Source: Trachythela sp. YZ-2020
Lineage: Eukaryota > Cnidaria > Anthozoa > Malacalcyonacea > Clavulariidae
NCBI GenBank assembly: GCA_016169945.1
Contig: JADLSH010000091.1
Coordinates: forward strand, 124,001-188,000
Reading direction: 5' to 3'
Length of the DNA: 64,000 bases
Part shown: positions 53,901 to 62,085 of the stretch, in pieces
How positions within the stretch are numbered: the first letter of the stretch is position 1
Layout: the number at the start of each line of letters is the position of its first letter
Translations under genes and position numbers: made by a program
Notes under the pieces: model-generated
Told to the model about the DNA's origin: nothing
Databases searched by the model: none
Seen by the model: only the letters and a program-made list of their open reading frames with translations

Positions 53901-54975
53901 GGATTAAAACCCGTGCTGGAAGCACGCGCTGCAAGTTGGAAAGGTCCCTCGTCTCACACCGCGCATAAACAATTGACTTCCGTAAATTCCTTACTCTTTC
54001 GCAAATACGGACGAGAGTTGATGAGAGTTAGCAGGCGAGAGTTTGCATGAGAGTTTCATCAACCCTTAAGGCCCAGTCAAACCAGAACAAAGGTTGCATG
54101 AGATTGGACTGGATATTACCGAGCGTACCGTTCAACGAGGAAAAATTTTCATTAATTTTCATCAAAACTTGAACCAGCTCAAATTTCCATAAAGGAAAAG
54201 GGATGTAACAAGGTGGTGGTGAACTGGAGGTGTGCAAACCTGTTGGGGATATGGGGTTCCTCCCACCAAAATTTTCATTTTCTTGAACCTCTAGGTGTTG
54301 ATTTTCAGCAACAATCTTTTGATATATCCATTTGAAATTTTAGTATAAAAGAAGGGTTTTGTTATAGGAATATTATAACAAGAACCAAGTCATTTTCCTC
54401 TTTTTTGTTTATATTTTATTCAAAAGGAGGGAGGGAGCTCATTATACACGCTTTGAATATTTCCGAGTTTCCAGATATTATCAGATTGGCTACGTTGTAA
54501 TTCAACATGACTACAGCCTCGTTCTAGTGTAGTTGCTATCACCAAACTACTGAGGTTTGGTTCTAAATTACTACTTGGAGAAGATTATAAATATTTCGGA
54601 TGTTTCAAACCATGGTCTTTAGTGAGATGTTTAATATAACAACTAAGTTGGGTTATTATCCTCTTGACGAAGGATCTGTGTTACTTCACACACAGCTTAT
54701 AGTAGAATACTACCTGCACAGGTCCTACACGCCTGATCGCTATCATACGTCTCATCACGTTCTATGCCTGCATTTTAGGAAAGTATTGCGGCAAAACTGC
54801 TTATGACCCAGCCACTCATGTTTGCTGCTGTGGTAAAGTTGATAGGAAGAAAACTGGCTACGAGTGTTGTGGCACGGTGTACTACAATCCTAATAAGAAG
54901 ATATGTTGTCAAGAGGCCATACTCGTGCCTCGTGGAGGACACTGTCCTAATGGAGAATATGAAACACTTTTTTAA
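44886..54975 (+). CDS. Secreted VWA-HYR-galaxin protein, gene C (seven exons, mosaic)
   Basis: Exons 44886-44961, 48661-48723, 49329-49630, 50320-50650, 51210-51464, 53577-53816 and 54779-54975 give 487 residues. Signal peptide MLPLLIVLTLGIHGSLG, proline/threonine linker, VWA with intact metal site (DNSYS, GTRTG, LLTDG), two HYR-like modules, galaxin-like end. Exons 1-5 are clearly diverged from A/B. Exon 6 is nearly identical to gene B exon 6, and exon 7 with its intron resembles gene A. The terminal TGA of gene A is replaced, adding NGEYETLF. Intron 1 is 3.7 kb and full of MITEs shared with gene D. The donor of exon 3 is GTGATT, weaker than in A and B. Confidence 0.85.
45086..45409 (+). mobile_element. 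MITE family M2, copy 2
   Basis: Near-identical to 6003-6325, in intron 1 of gene C. Confidence 0.8.
45426..45576. mobile_element. Hairpin MITE, gene C only
   Basis: ATTTCCGTGCATGATTCTCTG to its complement; inner CGAGCCGATAGGCGAG. Missing from gene D, where ACAATAAGCTATACC is continuous (62384-62398). Confidence 0.85.
46484..47192. mobile_element. MITE family M4, copy in gene C intron 1
   Basis: Ends GACCCCGTTTATACTAG and AGTGTAAACGGGGTTTC. Shared with gene D (about 62956-63671) and, shortened, at 56464-56900. Confidence 0.75.
47325..47365 (+). repeat. GA microsatellite
   Basis: GAGAGAGAGAGAAAGAGAGA run; the same in gene D at 63786-63822. Confidence 0.85.
47729..48440. mobile_element. Mariner-type MITE in gene C intron 1
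   Basis: CAGGGTGTCTCAAAAAATAC at the left, ATAGTGGAGGCATTTT...GGGGGCACCCT at the right. Related ends at 31127 and 55840. No ORF. Confidence 0.75.
48661..48723 (+). CDS. Gene C exon 2, linker
   Basis: Phase 1 to 1, acceptor CTTTACAG, donor GTACGA. Encodes EIDQWTQGQPATATPEPQVL, proline/threonine-rich where A and B are acidic. Confidence 0.75.
49329..49630 (+). CDS. Gene C exon 3, VWA first half
   Basis: CIKDILIVWDNSYSVG through GTRTGFALKMANE. Donor GTGATT, phase 0. Confidence 0.92.
49742..50097. mobile_element. MITE in the VWA intron of gene C
   Basis: Arms of about 65 bases, GTAATGCGAGCTGTGTTGTC and GACAACATAGTTCGCGTTAC, inverted; inner AACCTTTTATGGATG/CATCTATAAAAGGCTT. Confidence 0.85.
50320..50650 (+). 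CDS. Gene C exon 4, VWA second half
   Basis: QNVGDVVFLLTDGQP, KNITVVGLAVG, LDKILNKTVNASC; donor GTAACA, phase 1. Confidence 0.92.
50721..50862. mobile_element. Hairpin MITE family M3, copy in gene C
   Basis: GGTCAATCTACCTGGAAAAT to ATTTCAGGTAGATTGATC around CTTCGCTCGAAACGTCGAAG arms. Confidence 0.8.
51210..51464 (+). CDS. Gene C exon 5, HYR-like module 1
   Basis: CVCDTVNPDVYTKQG, AEWVPPTLKC, RFAEGRHNVIYNFTF, NCNVSITVFG. Diverged from A/B module 1 but same layout. Confidence 0.82.
51990..52640. mobile_element. MITE in intron 5 of gene C
   Basis: ATAGATATTGGAGATATAGA...GCTGACTCG against CGAGTCAGC...CTCCTATATCTAT, 650 bases apart. Confidence 0.7.
52720..52990 (-). mobile_element. tRNA-core element S1, copy 3 (left-truncated)
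   Basis: Begins at ACCTAGCCAGGAGCAGTTGC, tRNA-like core 52758-52831, full right arm to CCAACACCAT and tail GAACGAGATGCCGAG. Intron sequence after it matches that after copy 2, so both descend from one insertion. Confidence 0.82.
53577..53816 (+). CDS. Gene C exon 6, HYR-like module 2
   Basis: CKCPSPSQTVNAGVKP, VSWKEPEPTCP, RFSVGEHTLTYNYTH, QCHVKIVVTG. Differs from gene B exon 6 at only a few positions, including D to G, T to K and V to E. Confidence 0.88.
54779..54975 (+). CDS. Gene C exon 7, galaxin-like cysteine module
   Basis: GKYCGKTAYDPATHVCCCG, GYECCGTVYYNPNKKICC, RGGHCP then eight extra residues to TAA. Confidence 0.9.
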
Positions 54976-57900
54976 CCTTGCAATGACCTTTTGCTTGCTT
55001 ATATATGTAGATAACAACAGTATGTTATTTGTATCCATTACAAGAATGATAATACATTAGTGTTATCATGTTAATCATGTTTGTAGAGAATGAGATTGTT
55101 TCCATCAAACGAAATATATTCATGTAAATGCTACATTGTTGTATAATTGTGCTATTATATATTTATTATTGCTGATTGTTGTACTAGGAGTATTCGTGAC
55201 GCAGTTGTTTATGCATGTTGCCTTTCACTTCAGCATACAAGAGTTGTTCGCATATAGATTGTAGATTTGCATATATAGCACATGTGAGAAGAGTGCTTCC
55301 AATTTGGCTTTACCAAACACTACAGATTTTCTCCGGCGGGTAATCCGCTTTCCTCCAGTTGCAGCACTGGACCAACAAAGATTACACATTGAACCTCTAC
55401 TGCTCTAGGGAGAACAACTGCTCTAAAAGTTGTCCAGTATAAACATTGTTTGTTTGATAGTATATATTATATATTATAAATTTGGTGGCGCTCGTTTCTA
55501 GTTAATAGTGGTTGAGATTTGATATATACACTGGAAAATATATTTGAAATCCATTCTATGAAAATGATGTGGAAAATATTTTCGTTAGTATTTCCATAGT
55601 TTTGCCATGTTATATCCAAAGTGTTTCCATAGTATGAAAATGTTCATTAGTATGGATTTAGTATAATTTCCATAATAGTTTCCATTTTCATAGCATTTCC
55701 ATGCACAGTAAAGATTTTGATAAAACTATTCCAGTGACACATCATTTGTAATATTTATCTACAGCTTACAACTGCAATTGTGATTTTACTTTCCTTATTT
55801 CTTTATCGTCCCTCCTTATCGACACATTTATTTTTCAACAGGGTGTCCCAAAATATCCCCCCACTAGATTTAAATTTGTAGTATTACTATTTAGTTTCAG
55901 TAGAAGTTTCAGGCTTATATACTGTTTGCAGTAGCTATCATATGTCAATACATCGATACTTGACTAGTTGACTGATCAAAATAACGAACGAACCGTTTTC
56001 CTTCTAGAATCATGCCTTAAGGGATTTTAGAAAAAATGCCCACCTATATCTTCTCTAAACTGATGGTTTGTCGTCCCTGTATCATAGTAAATACAAGGCA
56101 TTTTACTTAATTCTTACTCGGATTACTGCCTCATTTTCATTAGTTTTTACAACAAACGAAATCTTGATGTTAGGGAACACAAATTATTTTCACGTTTAAA
56201 TCAGTAGGTGCCAAATTTTCTTTAAAAATCCTTTCTTAAAGTACTTGAAATACTTTAAACTCAATTTCCATAATTTGAACAAGTCGGAATATTGGTATAT
56301 CGCCAGCTTAAGTGATTCTAGAAGGCAAACGGTTGGTTATTTTGACAAGTCAAATATCATTGGATTGACATGGTAATGATAGTTATTCCATCTAGTAAAC
56401 AAATCTGAATCTTCTATTGCAGCTAAAATGGTAATACCACAAAAGATAGTGGGGTATTTTTAATACCCCGTTTACACTAGAGCAAAAGATTTCGGATTCG
56501 CTAAAGTTACCGAATTTGAATATTCGGGGATACGTAAACACCACAACCGTATGAAGACAGGTTTTTCGATACGAGCGTTTATACATTTGGTGAATAACAA
56601 ACACAAACCTCTGTTTGTTGTCGGATTAGTATAAAGTGAATATTCTCTGTTAAAAAAACCTAAAGTAGATATAATCAATCGAAGACTGTACTTATAGCTG
56701 CCAGAAAGGTTACGGATTCGTTGAGATAGCCATGCACTTGCACGTCGAATTGTCTCGGATTCAAATCTCACAACCGAGCCATGACTTCATATCGGATTCG
56801 CCACTGCGTGTGTAAACGTCAACATGATTCCGGTACTAAAATGTTTCCGATTCTTGATGAATCCGGAATAGTGTGAACTCTACTAGTGTGAACGCGGTCT
56901 AAGGTCTGCAGTGGGTCTAAGTCACTGGACAAATTATAATGTACCAAAATGTTTTATTGCTGATGCTCCATTGAGATAAGGAAGCTTAGGGTAAATAGTG
57001 AATAGAGCCCATGGATGACTAACGAGATTAAGAAACGGGCCATCACAGAGATTATTTGAAAAAGAGAGCCGAAGCGTTAAAACACAATACCACACGACTA
57101 TTTCTCTTTTCTAATCCACCCACCATCTGCTCACATACTGTATCTCACAAGCAAGGTCGACTCAAGACTCTGTGAGATATATGATATATAGCTCAGTGCC
57201 ATCACAGCCTTTTCCATTCTCTCTCTCCATTGTATATATTTTGTTTTAATATTTTGAAAGATATAATTTTTTATTTTTTATTTATTTTTTTTTTTTTTTT
57301 TTTTTTTTTCGCAAACAGTTATCGAATATTTCATTCCTATATGTTTTCTGTTTTTAATACATATGTATAAGTAATTTACATTATAGTTCATGAAACGACT
57401 ATCACGCTGCCTAGTCTATAAATTGTACTTATATATACTTCACGGCACGGTCTATTTCTCAGACCCTGTGAACAATAAAACCTATATGAATCACCATCTA
57501 TGAATCACCATAATTCCAATGTTGATCTAGTTTATGTATTTCACAGCATGGTCAATATTTCAGACCCTGTGAATAATAAAAGTATATATACACCAAACAA
57601 AACACACCTACATCCAGTAACTATACCAACAATACACAATCTATAAGACCTGTTATTTTAAGGCTGTATGATATACAGTGCAGGCTATTTCCACACCTTT
57701 TGACTTTCTACAGCAAGGTCTAGTTGTCAGACCCTCAAGATTGTTTAAAAGCCATTTACACCACTGATTCATTAAATTACACAATCTATAAGACCTGTTA
57801 TTTTAAGGCTGTATGATATACAGTGCAGGCTATTCACACGCTTTTTGGACTTTCTACAGCACGGTCTAGTTTTCAGACCCTCAAGATTGTTTAAAAGCCA

Positions 57901-58079
57901 TTTACACCATTCATTATATAATATGGAACACACATATACATACACATTTACATAAAGGACACAACATACCAATTATTTAACGCCAGTGGAGGTTCTATTA
58001 CCTATTCTTATAATACAATATGTTAAACTTGATTCTCCTTATTATTTCCATGCATATAAACAATGTAAAAACCAATTGA
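54976..58079. other. Intergenic C to D, repeat-filled
   Basis: No supported exon. Holds CATAGTATGAAAATG-like repeats (55560-55700), a mariner-type piece from 55840, M4 piece 56464-56900, a poly-T tract (about 57280-57309) and a tandem duplication (57634-57918). Confidence 0.55.
57634..57918 (+). repeat. Tandem duplication, about 145-base unit
   Basis: ACACAATCTATAAGACCTGT begins both units (57634 and 57779). Each ends near GCCATTTACACCA. Confidence 0.88.
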
Positions 58080-59545
58080 ATAGTTGCATTAAAGAAACAA
58101 ATGAGCAAGCACTAAGAATAGCAAAGAGAGTTGGAGAACAATAAATGAATTATTAAGCAGGCAATATCAATTAATGAGATCAAAGTTAACGGAAAGACAA
58201 CAGCAGGCTACGAACAAGTTGCTAACGAATTTAGCAAATATTTTTCTGCAATAGGCAAACAACTTGCAGCTAAAATTCCCGACAATAGCATTGATCCTCT
58301 AACCCATGTGACTCCTGCGCCAAATTCATTTACTTTTATAACCATTTCAAAAGAGGAGTTTATGAAGAGAAGTCATGTAATTTCCAGCATGAAGGCCAGC
58401 AAATCGGGAGGTCTTGATAAAATTTCAGTTGGACTCGTGCAACTGAAGGAGCAGGGAATGCTACATTGGAGTCCTTGCATTATATATTCAACTTGTCTTG
58501 AAATACTGGCATATTCTCTGATGATTCGAAAATTGCAAGGGTTACGCCGATAAAACGGATTGTGGCAATTTTAGACCTATTTCTGTTATATCGAATGTAG
58601 CTATAACCAACTGCTTGCTTTTCTGAATGAAAATAAAGTCATAAATTAAACCACGACTTAGACAATATCCATAAATGGTTAATGAGTAATAAGTTAACAC
58701 TGAATAAAAAGAAAACCGAGTATCAAAACATCGATTAGATGGGATCAAAACATCGATTAGATGCGATTTCTGAAACTCAAAAAAACTTTATGGTGACTAT
58801 ATGTTCTTGGTCTTATAATTGATGACCAACTGAACTGGAACAAACACAATGATCAACGATGTAAGAAAATTTCCAAAAGTATAGCCCTCTTACGAAAAGC
58901 AAACGATTTTTGTAACACAAGGCGTATATTAGTAACAATGTACAACACAATGGTGTTACCACACTTTAACTATTGTTCTACTATTTGGCATGATAATAAT
59001 AGCTCTCATATCAAAAAATTATGGAAATTACGAAAGAGAGCTGCACGTGTAATAACTAGTTCAGATTATAGTGTCCGATCTTCTCATATATTTGAAACAC
59101 TACAATGGCAACCAATAAAAACAATATTAGATAAACGTGAACTAACAATGATGTTCAAAATATTAAAAGGAATGGCCCCAAATTATTTAACAATGTTGTA
59201 GATGAAGTAGCAACGTTATCAATGACGTAGCAACGATTTAAAAATTAGCTTACCCAAACCTAAAACAGTTTTCTAGAAAAGAGTTTCTCTTACCGTGGAG
59301 CAGCTTCCTGGAATAAACTACCCTCTGATACCTTACGAGCGGTAAATGAGTGTCAATCGACTAATTCTTCCTTCGGTAGACTTGTAAATAATTCTCAAAT
59401 ATTGTAAATATGTAATAGTTTTAAATTTTAGTAGATTATATTTAGTGATATTCTTTTGTAATTATATTGGTGTGTACACGGCCCTTTGAAAAGCACGCAA
59501 GTGAAAGGCTACCGTGTTTAAATAATTTTAAATAATAATAATAAA
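58080..59545 (+). pseudogene. Decayed non-LTR retrotransposon (LINE) pol
   Basis: Reading across frames: VNGKTTAGYEQVANEFSKYF and AIGKQLAAKIPDN, then SSMKASKSGGLDKIS (start of the RT fingers). The catalytic middle is gone. Next come MSNKLTLNKKKTEY, LIIDDQLNWNKH, LLRKANDFCNTRRILV, VLPHFNYCSTIWHDNNSSH, KLRKRAARVITSSDY and LDKRELTMMFKILKGMAPNY. This order is the RT-thumb and C-terminal part of jockey/CR1/L2-like elements. The 3' end is an AAT repeat at 59530-59552. Frameshifts, stops and the internal deletion make it inactive. Confidence 0.88.
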
Positions 59546-59569
59546 TAATAATGTATTAAACATGTCACG

Positions 59570-59760
59570 CTCACTGAACTCAAAGGTTTTGTAATGCGGA
59601 CTTATCGTGATTTTACACCCGGATGTAAAGTTTTGACAGCGCACGAGTTAAATTGGGGCCAAATATTTACTATATTAAAATGTAAACACTTGCTTTTCAA
59701 TGACATGCGTGTCTAACGGAAAATAACGGTCGAATTTTAAAGACATGAAAACGTCTCACT
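59570..59760 (+). mobile_element. T-element left end, solo
   Basis: CACGCTCACTGAACTCAAAG, GCACGAGTTAAATTGGGGCC, ACACTTGCTTTTCAATGACA and GGAAAATAACGG (59718-59729) in the order of T element arms and of the gene C/D promoter. Confidence 0.65.
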
Positions 59761-60058
59761 AATGTATTATAGCCACAAAATTCCGCTTTATCGTTTAGGC
59801 CATGGCTATTTTTCAGCCCGCCAATGCATTTAAAAACTATATAGTCAACTATATTAGATATTTTCGGTAACGAAGTAATTTTAATCCAATCGGGTTTCCA
59901 AAATGTTTTACGTTTCAAGAGGCATTTTCGACTTTATAAAGTTAGCTATTGCTGATTGAGAACGTATCAAAAATTGAAATATACTCATATAACCATGCAA
60001 GTGGCATTAAAGATTCGTTTAAACGCTGCGATTTGTCGGGCCGATTTCAGATGCACGT

Positions 60059-60589
60059 TATTAGAGACCTTTAGCATTGCGTTTCCCGCGAACCGCAAAC
60101 CTCAAGAAATCACGTGACCAGTCCTTGGCGTCGCGTTTGACGTATTTTTTTGGCGTTTTCGACGGCAGGAAAAGGTTCTCACGTAAGTCATTTACCTCAG
60201 CTTTTGTTTGCCTGAATATTGTTTTATCTCACGTATACCTATCATTGGTGTACAGAAGAAAGTTTGTTCTTTCACTTATATGTAATTTGCTCTTGTAAAC
60301 ATTGCTCTTTGGTTTAAAATTATCGCAAACATTGACCAACACTCAGCATGAATGAAATTCAATATGGCGGCTATTCTCACAACAACAACAATGGTCTCGT
60401 AATTAACCTTTTATCAGTTTTTGAAATGATATGGTGAGAAGAAATACAGCAGTGTTAGTAGAATTTTAGTTATCTTTCAAAAAGCGCCATGCTAAATGTC
60501 GAAAGCTTGACGGAAAACGTCTGACGTCAAACTGCAGTTTGAGGTTTGCGGTGCCGTGGAAGTGACGAGATGCTAAAGGTCTCTAATGA
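60059..60589. mobile_element. MITE nested in a palindromic repeat
   Basis: TTAGAGACCTTTAGCAT and ATGCTAAAGGTCTCTAA ends. The outer repeat (about 59990-60880) has inverted arms; its other arm shows the unbroken string ATTTCAGATGCACATTGATG (read on the minus strand near 60870). Confidence 0.75.
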
Positions 60590-60973
60590 TATTTGTAAAA
60601 TACGTGGCGAACATCATCTGATAACATGAGGATATGAGAATATCGTCATTAACATTCAGGCAAACCTAAAATCGGCTCAATGAGTATTACCTGTATACTC
60701 ATTGGCATTAGTTTTGAGCAGGTGTTATGTAAAGGTACGTTTACACGCTGCATGCGATTTGTTGGGCCGATTTTAGGTTTTGCTCAATGTTAATGACGAA
60801 TACTTTCAGTTGATGATGTCGTCAGATGATGTTTGCCACGCATTTTTCAAATATCATCAATGTGCATCTGAAATTGGACCGACAATTTAACATACATAAA
60901 AATATCTTCTTAATTAATTGAACATTTCACGCTCACTAAACTCAAATAGAAAGGTTTTGCAATGCATGTGGAC

Positions 60974-61722
60974 CAGTGGCGTGCTCGGGCTTGTGTTCGC
61001 CAGGGGACGCCAGCTGGAAATTTGGCGCCCCTTCTAGGGGGTTCGGGGAAATTTTTTAAATTTAGAGCCCCTGAAATGCCATTTCTTGCGTTTTGGGAGG
61101 CGATTTGACGGAATTCTGAGAATTATAAAACATCGTATAAAATACAAATGCGCTAGAAACAACACATTCAGGAGTTTGAATAAATATATTTTTCATAGAA
61201 GGACTTAGTTTTTTTCTTAAACAAAGAAAAGTAGACGGCGAACATTCATGCAGTAGACTTACCAGTGATCGTAAGCCAAATCACTGTACATTTCACAATT
61301 AACAATTTACATCCTTTGAGATATTACAGACTGGACAGTAATGCTTGTAGTTGTAGGTAGGCTGGTTAATTTTTAATCCTGGTATAAGTCGTATTCCGAA
61401 TAACAGAACTAAAAAAAAGCGCACGTGCTAGCCCTTTGAACAGTGCTTGGGCAGTGCGGTAGTAAGTAATGCGATATTGCGATAGCCAATAAAACGTGGC
61501 ATATCGGAAATCACTAATATTTATCGGATAAGGTTTTATCAGATCAGTTTTATAAGGATTTAATCCCAAACCCTTTTTCTTTTTCATTTTGGACTAGCGC
61601 TTTTTGTGCGCTTTTGTGTGATTTTGTGCAATTCGGCGCCCCGTTTATGTTTTGGCGCCCCCTAAAAATCTTCGCTGGGGGGGCGATGGCCCCCTGCCTC
61701 CCCCCCTGCCAGCACGCCACTG
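60974..61722. mobile_element. hAT-type MITE upstream of gene D, perfect 8-bp duplication
   Basis: Ends CAGTGGCGTGCT and AGCACGCCACTG; ATGTGGAC at 60966-60973 and 61723-61730. 749 bases, no transposase; interrupts a T-type end. Its right part is also before gene C. Confidence 0.92.
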
Positions 61723-61849
61723 ATGTGGACTGTGGCGATATTGCAACCGCGTGTAGGACGTGCGTGACCGCACGAGGCAGCTTCGCCTCAAGTGTAAACA
61801 CGTGCTTTTCAACGAACAATTATGACGTGCGTGCAATATCATCGTTAAC

Positions 61850-61861
61850 GGAAAATAACGG
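61850..61861 (+). promoter_or_regulatory. Shared upstream block, gene D
   Basis: GGAAAATAACGG, 68 bases before the TATA box as in gene C. Confidence 0.55.
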
Positions 61862-61917
61862 CCAAAACGTTAAAAACATGGAAACGGATTTTTGCACGAT
61901 TAAAATTTTGGAAACAG

Positions 61918-61924
61918 TATAAAA
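61918..61924 (+). promoter_or_regulatory. TATA box, gene D
   Basis: TATAAAA in GGAAACAGTATAAAACGAGG, 92 bases before the ATG, identical to gene C. Confidence 0.75.
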
Positions 61925-62009
61925 CGAGGGTGTTTTGTAGCAGCGAGTCACTCGTCGGGCAAGACTTAGAAGAAACACATCTCGATCGAAACAAGAGTGA
62001 ATATTAAAG

Positions 62010-62085
62010 ATGATTCCATTGCTTATAGTACTAACTTTGGGCATACATGGCAGTCTAGGTCGTGGACTCTATAAAGAACTTGATG
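62010..62085 (+). CDS. Gene D exon 1, signal peptide (gene continues beyond the window)
   Basis: MIPLLIVLTLGIHGSLG then RGLYKELD; donor GTATGT, phase 1. Two residues differ from gene C exon 1 (L2 to I, E22 to K). No linker or VWA exon is reached before the window ends; in gene C the next exon comes 3.7 kb later. It could be an intact fourth gene or a partial copy. Confidence 0.8.
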
